From Kibdelosporangium philippinense (lineage in GTDB: Bacteria > Actinomycetota > Actinomycetes > Mycobacteriales > Pseudonocardiaceae), in assembly GCF_021390435.2 (NCBI RefSeq), contig NZ_JAJVCN010000003.1:1741501-1805500 (forward strand): a stretch of 64,000 nucleotides of DNA, written 5' to 3'. Numbering within the stretch: the first letter of the stretch is position 1; the number at the start of each line of letters is the position of its first letter. Under the pieces are notes generated by a model. It worked only from the letters and a program-made list of their open reading frames with translations, made no database searches and was not told the DNA's origin. Positions 43,235 to 51,571 of the stretch are shown here, in pieces. A program made the translations under genes and the position numbers.

Positions 43235-44011
43235 GTGAAGGTGCTCCTTGTTGTCGCGGCCTGCGTATTGGTCGCTTCGTGCGACGCCGAGTCCGCTCCA
43301 ACTGGGCCGTCCACGCCCGCGAAGTTACGGGCCGAAGTGGTCGCGGTCTTCCCGCACGACCCGACGGCGTACACGCAGGGGCTTGAACTGGACGGCGACC
43401 GGTTGTACGAGGGCACCGGCCTTGAGGGCCAGTCCAGCGTGCGAGAGGTCGACCTGCCGACCGCGCGCGTGGAGAAGAAGGTTGATCTGCCATCCCCCAT
43501 GTTCGGCGAGGGCGTGACCGTTTCCGGGTCCACGATCTGGCAGCTGACGTGGCAGGACGGCGTCGCGATCCAGCGCGACAAGGAGACGCTGGCCGAGGTC
43601 AAGCGGGTGCCGTACACCGGCGAAGGCTGGGGCCTGTGCCGCGACGGGCAGCGGCTGGTGATGAGCGACGGCTCGGACAAACTGACCTTCCGTGACCCGA
43701 ACACGTTCGAGCCCATCGGCGAGGTGCGCGTGCGTTCGGGCAGCGACCCGGTCACCCAGTTGAACGAGCTGGAGTGCACCGCGAACGGGGTGTACGCGAA
43801 CGTGTGGCAGACCGACACGGTCGTGCGAATCGATCCAGCCTCAGGGAACGTCACCGCGTCCATTGACCTGGCCGGACTGCTGAGCCCGGACGAGCGCGCG
43901 GGCACGGACGTACTCAATGGGATCGCGGCTGTCCCCGGAACGGACGAGTTCCTGGTCACGGGCAAGTTGTGGCCGAAGCTGTTCCGGGTGAAATTCGTCA
44001 CGGCGTCCTAG
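43235..44011 (+). CDS. Glutaminyl-peptide cyclotransferase, lipoprotein
   Basis: A 258-residue secreted protein from GTG 43235. The signal sequence VVAACVLVASC gives a lipobox with the lipid-carrying Cys near residue 16. The mature part is a beta-propeller of the plant/bacterial glutamine cyclotransferase type: VFPHDPTAYTQGLELDGDRL, YEGTGLEGQSSVREVDL, then LNELECTANGVYANVWQTD and VLNGIAAVPGTDEFLVTGK. It converts N-terminal Gln of exported peptides to pyroglutamate. Confidence 0.85.
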   Translation: MKVLLVVAACVLVASCDAESAPTGPSTPAKLRAEVVAVFPHDPTAYTQGLELDGDRLYEGTGLEGQSSVREVDLPTARVEKKVDLPSPMFGEGVTVSGSTIWQLTWQDGVAIQRDKETLAEVKRVPYTGEGWGLCRDGQRLVMSDGSDKLTFRDPNTFEPIGEVRVRSGSDPVTQLNELECTANGVYANVWQTDTVVRIDPASGNVTASIDLAGLLSPDERAGTDVLNGIAAVPGTDEFLVTGKLWPKLFRVKFVTAS

Positions 44012-44023
44012 CTATCTCCCTGT

Positions 44024-45769
44024 GTGGCCGCTGTGGCTTTACGGCAGGATGGAAGGGTGCTTCGTTCCGGCTCTGACGACCAAGGCGGGGATCGGCCTGC
44101 CAAGGGCCGGTCCAAAGGCCGCAAGTGGACTGCGCGCCAGCCGCAGCAGTTCGGCGAGCAGCCACCGCCGCCCCCACGTCGTCAGCCGCCGCCGGTTCCT
44201 GAGGAACACCGTCAGACCGCGCCAATTCGTCGTGAGCAGCCGCTGCCTCCGCCGTCGACCAGATACGGCCCCGACGGCTACCCGGCGCCTCGTACCGGCC
44301 ATACAGGCCCGTACGACTACTACGAGACCGAGCCGCCCCGACAGCCACCGCCACCTCCGCAGCAACCCGAGGCGCAGCACGCCTCGGAGGCCGCGACGTT
44401 GCCGCGCGGTGGTCTCCCTCAGGCGCCGAAGAAGCTGACCGTCACGCGCGTGGCTGCGTTGCGCAGCAAGCAACTGACGCAACAAGCAGTCGGCGCGTTC
44501 AAACGAGCCGCGAACGCCGATGGCGCCGACAAATCCGGTCTCACGTCGCTGACGTACGCGACGATGCTCAACTACGCCAGCGACGCGGCAATGGCCGTCG
44601 CGCTGGCGAACACACTGTTCTTCGCGGCCGCGAGCGCGGACAGCAGCAAGGGCAAAATCGCGCTGTACCTGCTGATCACTGTGGCGCCGTTCGCGTTGGT
44701 CGCGCCCGTGATCGGCCCGGCGCTCGACAAGATCCAGCGTGGCCGCAGGCTGGCGATGTGCGTCGCCTCCGCTGGCCAGGCGTTGATGTGCATCGTGATG
44801 GCGACCAACTTCGACTCGTGGCTGCTGTACCCGGCCGCGCTCGGCAAGATGGTGCTGTCCAAGTCGTTCACGGTCCTCAAGGCGGCGGTCACGCCGAGGG
44901 TCCTGCCGCCTGAGATCACGCTGTCCAAAACCAATGCCCGGCTGACGACGTTCGGTCTGGTCGCGGGAATGGTGTTCGGCGGTATCGCCGCAGGCCTGAC
45001 GCAGATGTTCGACTCAGAAGGCGCGTTGTGGTTCACCGCCGTGATCTGTGTCGTCGGTGCGGTGCAGGGCATGCGGATCCCGGCGTGGGTCGAGGTGACC
45101 GAAGGCGAGGTCCCGGCGACACTGTCGGCGACGCCGACCAGACCGAAACGTCAGCCGATGGGCCGACACGTGGTGATCTCGTTGTGGGCCAACGGAACCG
45201 TCAAGGTGCTGACCGGCTTCCTGATGATGTTCTCGGCGTTCGCGATCCGCGCGGAGACCGAAGGCCAAGCGTTCCAGCAACTGCTGCTGCTCGGCATCAT
45301 CGCGGCCGCCGCCGGTATCGGCAGTTTCGGCGGCAACGCGATCGGTACTCGACTGCTGGTCAACCGGCCTGATCAGATGGTGCTCGGCTGCGTGGTCGCA
45401 TGTGTCACCGCGACTGTGGTCGCCACGATCCTGCCCGGCATCGGCACCATGGCGATCGTCGGCCTGATCGCGGCGACGGCCGCGGCACTGGCGAAAAACA
45501 GCCTCGACGCGGTGATCCAGCACGACCTGCCGGAGGAGTCACGGGCGTCGGCGTTCGGCCGGTCGGAAACCGTGCTGCAGCTCGGCTGGGTGTTCGGCGG
45601 CGCGCTGGGAGTGTTGCTGCCGACCACGTTCTGGGTCGGCTTCCTGGTGATCTCGGTGATCCTCGGGCTCGGACTGGCCCAGACGATACTGGCAACGAAG
45701 GGGAATTCCCTGCTCAACGTGGTTCGCCGGGCGACCCCGGCGCGCCGGACAGGTACCGAACCCACGTAG
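44024..45769 (+). CDS. MFS transporter with proline-rich N-terminus (Rv0876c-like)
   Basis: A 581-residue protein starting 12 bases after the cyclase gene. The first ~135 residues are a Pro/Gln/Arg-rich cytoplasmic tail (many PPPP runs). Then come 12 membrane segments of MFS type, e.g. TYATMLNYASDAAMAVALAN, APVIGPALDKIQRGRRLAM and AFGRSETVLQLGWVFGGALG. The tail and the neighbouring DUF2771 and cold-shock genes match the mycobacterial Rv0876c locus. Substrate unknown. Confidence 0.8.
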   Translation: MAAVALRQDGRVLRSGSDDQGGDRPAKGRSKGRKWTARQPQQFGEQPPPPPRRQPPPVPEEHRQTAPIRREQPLPPPSTRYGPDGYPAPRTGHTGPYDYYETEPPRQPPPPPQQPEAQHASEAATLPRGGLPQAPKKLTVTRVAALRSKQLTQQAVGAFKRAANADGADKSGLTSLTYATMLNYASDAAMAVALANTLFFAAASADSSKGKIALYLLITVAPFALVAPVIGPALDKIQRGRRLAMCVASAGQALMCIVMATNFDSWLLYPAALGKMVLSKSFTVLKAAVTPRVLPPEITLSKTNARLTTFGLVAGMVFGGIAAGLTQMFDSEGALWFTAVICVVGAVQGMRIPAWVEVTEGEVPATLSATPTRPKRQPMGRHVVISLWANGTVKVLTGFLMMFSAFAIRAETEGQAFQQLLLLGIIAAAAGIGSFGGNAIGTRLLVNRPDQMVLGCVVACVTATVVATILPGIGTMAIVGLIAATAAALAKNSLDAVIQHDLPEESRASAFGRSETVLQLGWVFGGALGVLLPTTFWVGFLVISVILGLGLAQTILATKGNSLLNVVRRATPARRTGTEPT

Positions 45770-45778
45770 TCTCACCCC

Positions 45779-46234
45779 GTGCGCCGATTCGCAATCGCGT
45801 CGCTGCTGGCGGGCGGTCTGCTGCTCGCCGGATGCGCCGCGCCACACGACCCCGAGGTCACGTTCTTCGCCGACGGGGAAACCGTCAACATCGGGCCGTC
45901 GCCCGTGTGTGACGTGGCACTCGAGGAGTGCAAGCCGACGGGCTCGCTGGCCGTCCCCGGTGGCATGCCGCTGAACATCTCCGTGCCCAAGCAGATCGCT
46001 GACGCGCCATGGGTGGTCGTGTTCCGGTACCGCGCGGCGGATGGCAGCGTGCAGAAGGCGCGCTCGTCCCTGTTCCGTTCAGGAGGGACGTACGCGTACA
46101 CGCTGCGCACCCCGACCGCGGGCGACCAGCTGATGCACGTCGAAGTCCAGCGCATCGGCGAAATGGGGCTGGACACCAACCAGGAGCTCTACTACCGCGC
46201 CGACGGCAGCTGGGCCCTCACCGTCTCACCGTGA
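45779..46234 (+). CDS. DUF2771-like lipoprotein
   Basis: A 151-residue exported protein starting GTG, with lipobox LLLAGC (Cys about residue 19) and a small beta-sandwich-like domain containing a likely disulfide (SPVCDVALEEC). It follows the MFS gene by nine bases and is probably co-transcribed with it, as in related actinobacteria. Function unknown. Confidence 0.7.
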   Translation: MRRFAIASLLAGGLLLAGCAAPHDPEVTFFADGETVNIGPSPVCDVALEECKPTGSLAVPGGMPLNISVPKQIADAPWVVVFRYRAADGSVQKARSSLFRSGGTYAYTLRTPTAGDQLMHVEVQRIGEMGLDTNQELYYRADGSWALTVSP

Positions 46235-46238
46235 AGGT

Positions 46239-46625
46239 TTACGGGTCGAGCTCGCGGGCTACGGCGCGGACGACTTCGGCGATTCGCTTGGTGGCCCGGC
46301 GATCCGGATAACGGCCGCGGCGCAGGTCCGGCTGCACCTTGGATTCCAGCAGCTTGATCATGTCCTCGACGAGTCCGTGCAGCTCCTCGGCCGGCCTGCG
46401 GGTCGCCTCGGCGACCGAGGGCATCGGGTCGATCAACCGCACCGAAAGCGCCTGCGGGCCACGGCGGCCGTCGGCCACCCCGAACTCAATGCGTTGGCCC
46501 GCCTTGAGTCCCGTCACGCCAGGGGGCAGCGCGGAGGCACGGACGTACACGTCCTCCCCGCCGTCCTGCGTGACGAACCCGAAGCCCTTCTCCGAGTCGT
46601 ACCACTTGACCCGTCCGGTCGGCAC
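46239..46625 (-). CDS. Cold-shock domain protein
   Basis: A 128-residue protein from GTG 46625. The cold-shock domain is at residues 1-67 (VPTGRVKWYDSEKGFGFVTQ with RNP1 KGFGFV, then DVYVRASALP in place of the usual RNP2 VFVHFSAI), followed by a helical extension (VEDMIKLLESKVQPDLRRGR). Binds single-stranded RNA/DNA as an RNA chaperone. Longer than classical CspA and like the mycobacterial CspB type. Confidence 0.85.
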   Translation of the reverse strand: MPTGRVKWYDSEKGFGFVTQDGGEDVYVRASALPPGVTGLKAGQRIEFGVADGRRGPQALSVRLIDPMPSVAEATRRPAEELHGLVEDMIKLLESKVQPDLRRGRYPDRRATKRIAEVVRAVARELDP

Positions 46626-46770
46626 AGCTCTCACCGTTCCCTCGTCGTCAGCATCAGCCGTGCGGCTCCACCCTCTCCTCCGCACGACTAACGCGCCCCG
46701 GGCACGCCCAGGACGCGTCGGTCTAGCCTATGCCAAACCGACGTTGCGGCGTAGCGCATAGTCTGCAGCC

Positions 46771-46956
46771 GTGCCCAAGTTCAACCTTCTGCCAGCAGCC
46801 ATGGTGATGTTCGCCATCGGGCTGCTCGCGATCATCGCGGTCTTCGTGCTCTACGCCGCCGGCACCACAGACCCGTCGGTGTGGCTGTACGTCGCGGCGA
46901 TGCTGCTGCCGATCGGCTTGGGGCTGGGGATTTTCAGCGTCGTCCGGCGCCGCTGA
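46771..46956 (+). CDS. Small two-helix membrane protein
   Basis: A 61-residue protein starting GTG with two membrane helices (MVMFAIGLLAIIAVFVLYAA and YVAAMLLPIGLGLGIFSVV) and a basic end VRRR. It overlaps the convergent HAD gene by 23 bases. No family named. Confidence 0.6.
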   Translation: MPKFNLLPAAMVMFAIGLLAIIAVFVLYAAGTTDPSVWLYVAAMLLPIGLGLGIFSVVRRR

Positions 46957-47545
46957 ACCAGGCCGGAAACTCAAGCAGGCTGGGCAGTACGACATCCGCG
47001 CCTGCCTCGATCAGCGTGGCCTCGTCACAGGGCCCGGTCGCGACACCGACCGCGAGCGCGCCCGCCGCGGCCGCGCCTTTCATGTCCCCGATGTGATCTC
47101 CGACGTACACGCTGGCGCCGTACATCTTCAGCGCGTCGGCCTTGCCCGCCGACCACAGGTCGCCGATCAGGCGGTCGATGTCCCAGCCGAGAGCTTCGAT
47201 GTGCAGCTCGGCGTTGCGTTGGTGCTTCGCCGTGACGATCATCGTCTGCCCGCCTGCGGCCTTGACCGCGTCGAGCGCGGCCTCGGCGCCGGGCATCGGC
47301 ACTGTCACCGGGATCACGATCTCCGGGTAGGTCGCCCGGAACCGCGCGACGGAGGGATCGATCCGGTCCTCGGGGATGCCGATGGTCTGGAACATGTCAC
47401 GCAGTGGCGGCCCCATGTTCGCGGCGATGTACTCGCCGTCGACGTCGAGTCCGGTCTCCGCGGCCAGCAACGCCATCGCTTTGACGATGCCCGCGCGGGC
47501 GTCGATCAGGGTCATGTCCAGGTCGAAGCCAACGGTCAGGGTCAC
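46934..47545 (-). CDS. HAD-family phosphatase (phosphoglycolate phosphatase-like)
   Basis: A 203-residue HAD hydrolase with motif I GFDLDMTLIDA (nucleophile Asp at residue 8), a helical cap, motif II IVTAKH, Lys in the motif III region and motif IV VGDHIGDMKGA. Mg-dependent phosphatase; substrate not predictable. Confidence 0.85.
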   Translation of the reverse strand: MTLTVGFDLDMTLIDARAGIVKAMALLAAETGLDVDGEYIAANMGPPLRDMFQTIGIPEDRIDPSVARFRATYPEIVIPVTVPMPGAEAALDAVKAAGGQTMIVTAKHQRNAELHIEALGWDIDRLIGDLWSAGKADALKMYGASVYVGDHIGDMKGAAAAGALAVGVATGPCDEATLIEAGADVVLPSLLEFPAWFSGAGRR

Positions 47546-47592
47546 CCCATCACCCTAGGTGACTTTACGAATCCCTCAACCGAGTACAAGTG

Positions 47593-47619
47593 GTTGACAC
47601 AATCGGGCATCGTGTCAAC
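47593..47619. promoter_or_regulatory. TetR operator before the R2lox operon
   Basis: Perfect inverted repeat GTTGACAC (47593-47600) and GTGTCAAC (47612-47619) with an 11-base spacer, ending nine bases before the tetR start. The left arm includes TTGACA, a good -35 element. Probably the autoregulatory site of the TetR protein. Confidence 0.65.
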
Positions 47620-47628
47620 ACTCGGACT

Positions 47629-48228
47629 ATGACCGAGGTCACACCGTTCTCCGAACGCGTGCGGATGTCGTTACGCGAAACGCTGCTCGACGCGGCGGCG
47701 GAACTGCTGGCCGAGCACGGTTTCGCGGGTCTGCGCATGGTCGACGTGGCCGCGAGTGCCGGGGTGAGCAGGCAAACCGTCTACAACGAATTCGGCAGCA
47801 AGGCCACGTTGGTGGACGCGGTCGCGTTACGGACTGTCTCGGAGTTCCTCAACGGCAGCGAGGAACGCTGGCGCGCGACCAACGACCTGGCCACCGGCCT
47901 GCACGCGATGGTCGAGTACACCGTGCGGCACGGCAGGGAAAACCGGCTTGTCGCCTCGGTTCTGGGCGGCGCGCAGGCCGAAGATCTGTTGCCGTTGCTG
48001 ACCACCCGTGCCGAACCGATCTTCCGGCCAGCCATTGAGCAGGCCAGTCGCAATCTGGCCGAACGGGTTCCGTCGCTGGCGCCGGAACCGACCGCCGTGA
48101 TCGCCGAGACGATCGTGCGACTCGCGGTCAGTCACATGATGTTGCCTGGCGGCACGCCCAGCGAAGCCGCCGACGCCGTCTGCGCGGTGATCCTGCCCGC
48201 AGTCGAAGCTCAAAGGAGAGTGCCATGA
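47629..48228 (+). CDS. TetR-family regulator of the R2lox operon
   Basis: A 199-residue TetR protein: HTH at about 15-60 (LLDAAAELLAEHGFAGLRMV; SAGVSRQTVYNEFGSKATLV) and a helical effector domain. Its stop overlaps the R2lox ATG (ATGA). The same TetR-R2lox order is known in Mycobacterium (Rv0232-Rv0233). ATG 47629 follows the operator closely, so the transcript may be nearly leaderless. Confidence 0.85.
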   Translation: MTEVTPFSERVRMSLRETLLDAAAELLAEHGFAGLRMVDVAASAGVSRQTVYNEFGSKATLVDAVALRTVSEFLNGSEERWRATNDLATGLHAMVEYTVRHGRENRLVASVLGGAQAEDLLPLLTTRAEPIFRPAIEQASRNLAERVPSLAPEPTAVIAETIVRLAVSHMMLPGGTPSEAADAVCAVILPAVEAQRRVP

Positions 48229-49181
48229 CTGAGCTGCGCAGCGGATTCGCCTCTTTGCGCAAGGGCGGGTTGAACTGGAACTCGTTCCCCTTGCGGCTGT
48301 TCGTCAAGGGCAACGCCAAGTTCTGGAACCCGGCGGACATCGACTTCAGCAAGGACCGCGCGGACTGGGAAACGTTGACCGACGAGGAACGCCGGTCGGC
48401 GACGTACCTGTGCGCGCAGTTCATCGCGGGCGAAGAAGCGGTGACCGAGGACATCCAGCCGTTCATGAAGGCGATGGCGGCCGAGGGCCGGATCTCCGAC
48501 GAGATGTACCTCACCCAGTTCTGCTTCGAGGAAGCCAAACACACCGAAGTGTTCCGGCGCTGGATGGACGCGGTCGGGCTGACTGAGGACCTGCATCCCT
48601 TCGTCGCGGAAAACCCCCACTACCGCAAGCTTTTCTACGAGGAACTGCCCGGCTCGCTGGTCGTGCTGGCGTCCGATCCCAGCCCGCTCAACCAGATTCG
48701 CGCCTCGGTCACGTACAACCACGTGATCGAGGGAACGCTTGCCCTGACCGGCTACTACGCGTGGCAGAAGATCTGCACGGGTCGCGGCATCCTGCCGGGT
48801 ATGCAGGAGCTGGTCCGGCGGATCGGCGACGACGAGCGCAGGCACATGGCATGGGGCACGTTCACCTGCCGCAGGCATGTGGCCGCGGACGACTCGCTGT
48901 TCGATGCCGTGCTCCAGCGGATGGGCGAGCTGCTGCCCATCGCGTTGAACATGATCCAGTGGGTCGGAGAGCAATTCGAAGAACCTCGGCCCTTTGAATC
49001 CGATCCACAGGAGTATGTCGAATACGCTGGTGACCGCGCCCAGCGTCGGCTCGGAGCCATCTCGTCGGCCCGTGGCACGCCGGTCGCGCAGATCGACCTG
49101 GACTACTCACCCGAGGTGCTGGAGGACCAGTTCGGCGAGGAGGACGCGAAGGTCTTCGCAGAGATAGGAAGCCCTGAGTAG
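48225..49181 (+). CDS. R2-like ligand-binding oxidase (Mn/Fe)
   Basis: A 318-residue ferritin-like protein of the R2lox group, related to the ribonucleotide reductase small subunit. All six metal ligands are present in R2lox spacing: Glu70 (AGEEAVTED), Glu103 and His106 (CFEEAKHTE), Glu169 (NHVIEGT), Glu204 and His207 (DDERRHMAW). The residues of the Val-Tyr ether cross-link are also present (Val73 and Tyr164). Known R2lox proteins assemble a mixed Mn/Fe site and bind a fatty acid; their physiological reaction is unsettled. AAAGGAG precedes the start. The next gene is a Mn transporter. Confidence 0.92.
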   Translation: MTELRSGFASLRKGGLNWNSFPLRLFVKGNAKFWNPADIDFSKDRADWETLTDEERRSATYLCAQFIAGEEAVTEDIQPFMKAMAAEGRISDEMYLTQFCFEEAKHTEVFRRWMDAVGLTEDLHPFVAENPHYRKLFYEELPGSLVVLASDPSPLNQIRASVTYNHVIEGTLALTGYYAWQKICTGRGILPGMQELVRRIGDDERRHMAWGTFTCRRHVAADDSLFDAVLQRMGELLPIALNMIQWVGEQFEEPRPFESDPQEYVEYAGDRAQRRLGAISSARGTPVAQIDLDYSPEVLEDQFGEEDAKVFAEIGSPE

Positions 49182-49331
49182 GCGGCCACAGTGGCTCGAC
49201 TTCTCGACGGCAAGGTTTCCCGCTGGCGGGAATCCTGGATTCGCCGGGAAAGCCGAGCGGCTCACACCGGCCGCCTATTGCAAGTGATTTGCCGTAGCCT
49301 TGCACCCGGCCGGTTCGTCGTGGGAGGTCCG

Positions 49332-50573
49332 TTGTCGCTAGCCAGTGCCATCAAGCCCCGAATCGTCCGATTCCGAACCAGCGCCGCCTTACTCGGGCCG
49401 GCCTTCGTTGCCGCGATCGCCTATGTGGACCCCGGCAACGTCGCCACGAACACCGCGGCCGGTGCCCAGTTCGGTTACCTGCTGGTCTGGGTTGTCGTCG
49501 CGGCCAACGTAATGGCCGGTCTCGTGCAGTATCTGTCCGCCAAACTCGGGTTGGTCACGGGGCTGTCGCTGCCTGAGGCCGTCCGTGACCGGCTGTCCAC
49601 TCCGACCCGGCTTGGCTACTGGGCGCAGGCAGAGGTCGTGGCCATGGCGACCGACCTCGCCGAGGTGCTCGGCGGGGCGATCGCGTTGAACCTTTTGTTC
49701 GACTTGCCGTTGCTTGTCGGTGGACTGATCACCGGTGTCGTGTCGACGGCCCTGCTTCTGGTGCAGGACAAGGCTGGGCAGCGACCGTTCGAACGTGTGA
49801 TCACCGGACTTCTGCTGATCATCGCGATTGGCTTCGCGGCCGGTCTTTTCGTTTCGCCGCCGTCCGGGTCCGGTGTGGTCAGCGGTTTGCTGCCGCAGTT
49901 CGCCGGTTCGGAGAGCGTCCTGCTCGCGGCCGGAATGCTTGGCGCGACAGTGATGCCGCACGCGGTGTACCTGCACTCGGCGCTCGCCCGTGACCGGCAT
50001 GGTTTGCAGTCTGGGCCCGCGCTCGGCCGTTTGCTCAATGCGACGCGCTATGACGTCGGCGTGGCAATGGTTTTCGCGGGTGCCGTGAACCTGGCGATGT
50101 TGTTGCTGGCGGCGAGCGCGCTGTCCGGGATCGAAGGCGTGGACACGCTTTCCGGTGTGCACCAGGCCATCGGCCAGCACCTCGGTTACGGGATCGCGCT
50201 GCTGTTCGCCATCGGTCTGCTGGCTTCAGGTTTGGCGTCGACTTCGGTCGGATGTTACGCCGGGGCGGTCGTGATGGGCGGGTTGCTGCGGCGCAAGATT
50301 CCGTTGCTGCTGCGGCGTTTGCTCACGCTGATTCCCGCAATTGTGTTGCTGGCGTTCAACGTGGATCCGTCGTGGGCACTGGTGATCTCTCAGGTTGTAC
50401 TGTCGTTCGGGATCCCGTTCGCGCTGATCCCGTTGGTACGGCTGACTTCCTCACGCGGGTTGATGGGCGGAAACGTCAACCACAAGGTCACCACCGGCCT
50501 GGCTTGGGTGATCGCCGCATTGGTGATCGCACTGAACCTGGCGTTGGTCTGGCTGACCGTCACGGGTAGCTGA
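49332..50573 (+). CDS. mntH: Nramp-type Mn2+/Fe2+ transporter
   Basis: A 413-residue transporter with about 11 membrane helices and the Nramp metal site: DPGN in helix 1 (AYVDPGNVATNT) and MPHAVYLHSAL in helix 6. TTG 49332 has GGGAGG just upstream and is preferred to the longer frame from 49191. It imports Mn2+ with protons. It lies 150 bases after R2lox in the same direction; the leader 49182-49331 has overlapping GC-rich inverted repeats (around TTTCCCGCTGGCGGGAA) but no Mn riboswitch I can recognise. Confidence 0.88.
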   Translation: MSLASAIKPRIVRFRTSAALLGPAFVAAIAYVDPGNVATNTAAGAQFGYLLVWVVVAANVMAGLVQYLSAKLGLVTGLSLPEAVRDRLSTPTRLGYWAQAEVVAMATDLAEVLGGAIALNLLFDLPLLVGGLITGVVSTALLLVQDKAGQRPFERVITGLLLIIAIGFAAGLFVSPPSGSGVVSGLLPQFAGSESVLLAAGMLGATVMPHAVYLHSALARDRHGLQSGPALGRLLNATRYDVGVAMVFAGAVNLAMLLLAASALSGIEGVDTLSGVHQAIGQHLGYGIALLFAIGLLASGLASTSVGCYAGAVVMGGLLRRKIPLLLRRLLTLIPAIVLLAFNVDPSWALVISQVVLSFGIPFALIPLVRLTSSRGLMGGNVNHKVTTGLAWVIAALVIALNLALVWLTVTGS

Positions 50574-51525
50574 CGCCGAGTTTGTCGAGGGCTTCGTCGA
50601 GAGTCCGCATGACCGCGAGGGTTTCCTCGTGCGGCATGTCCGGGCTCTCGATCTCGCCAGCCTGCACGCGTTTGACCACCTCGGCGATCTGGTACTGGTA
50701 GCCATGGCCGACTAGTTCCAGTTCGTGCTTTTCGTCGTCCTCGCCCGGCCGGACCACGGAGAACTCGGTCGGCCGGTAGAACTTCGACGGCAGCTCGATC
50801 CGGCCTTCGGTACCGACTACGGTCGCAGCGATCGGGTAGTGCCCCAACAGCGATGACGACAGCTGCGCGAAGACGCCGTTCTTGTAGCGCAGCAGAAGCG
50901 CGGCCTCGGCGTCCACCCCGTCGATCAAGGTTCCGTGTGTGGCAATGCTTTTCGGCTCGCCGAGCAGCATGTGGGCGAACGAAACTGGATATACGCCGAG
51001 GTCAAGCAGCGATCCACCGCCCGCGGCCGGATCCCACAGCCGGTGCGTGGGATCGTGCGGGGCGAACGCGCCGAAGTCCGCGTGCACACTCCGAATCGCC
51101 CCGATCGCGCCATCCGCGACCAATGCCCGAATCCGCTTGATCAACGGGTTGAACCGGGTCCACATCGCTTCCATCAGGAAGACGTTGTGTTTGCGGGCAA
51201 GCTCGACCAGTCGTTCGGCGTCCTTCAGGCTGACCGTGATCGGCTTCTCGCACAGTACGGCTTTGCCTGCGAGCAACGCGTTACGGGCGACGATGTAGTG
51301 ACTGCTGTGCGGGGTGGCGACGTAGACGACTTCGATGCCCGGGTCGGCGAGCATGTCGTGGTAGTCGCCGTAGAAGCGTGGGATGCCGTGCCTTTTGGCG
51401 AATTCTTCGGCTTTGGGGGTGCTTCTCGAGGAAACCGCGATGACGTCGGCGTCCGGCACCAGTGCCATATCGGAGGTCACGACATCCGCGATCCGGCCGG
51501 TGGCCACCACTCCCCATTTGGTCAC
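50560..51525 (-). CDS. Gfo/Idh/MocA-family oxidoreductase
   Basis: A 321-residue NAD(P)-dependent dehydrogenase starting GTG. The Rossmann domain has GVVATGRIADVV near the N-terminus and the family signature CEKPITVSLKDAERLV (about 93-108, Lys of EKP), followed by the substrate domain with LWDPAAGGGSLLDLGVYP. Closest in layout to trans-dihydrodiol/xylose dehydrogenase-type members. It overlaps the convergent mntH end by 14 bases. Confidence 0.88.
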   Translation of the reverse strand: MTKWGVVATGRIADVVTSDMALVPDADVIAVSSRSTPKAEEFAKRHGIPRFYGDYHDMLADPGIEVVYVATPHSSHYIVARNALLAGKAVLCEKPITVSLKDAERLVELARKHNVFLMEAMWTRFNPLIKRIRALVADGAIGAIRSVHADFGAFAPHDPTHRLWDPAAGGGSLLDLGVYPVSFAHMLLGEPKSIATHGTLIDGVDAEAALLLRYKNGVFAQLSSSLLGHYPIAATVVGTEGRIELPSKFYRPTEFSVVRPGEDDEKHELELVGHGYQYQIAEVVKRVQAGEIESPDMPHEETLAVMRTLDEALDKLGVSYP

Positions 51526-51571
51526 ACATCCACCATAGCCTTATCGGCCAGACGCGGAATCCGCCTTGCCT

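Noticed and set aside
49182..49331. Mn riboswitch (yybP-ykoY) before mntH
   Set aside because: GC-rich hairpins are present, but the conserved loops of that riboswitch class are not recognisable.
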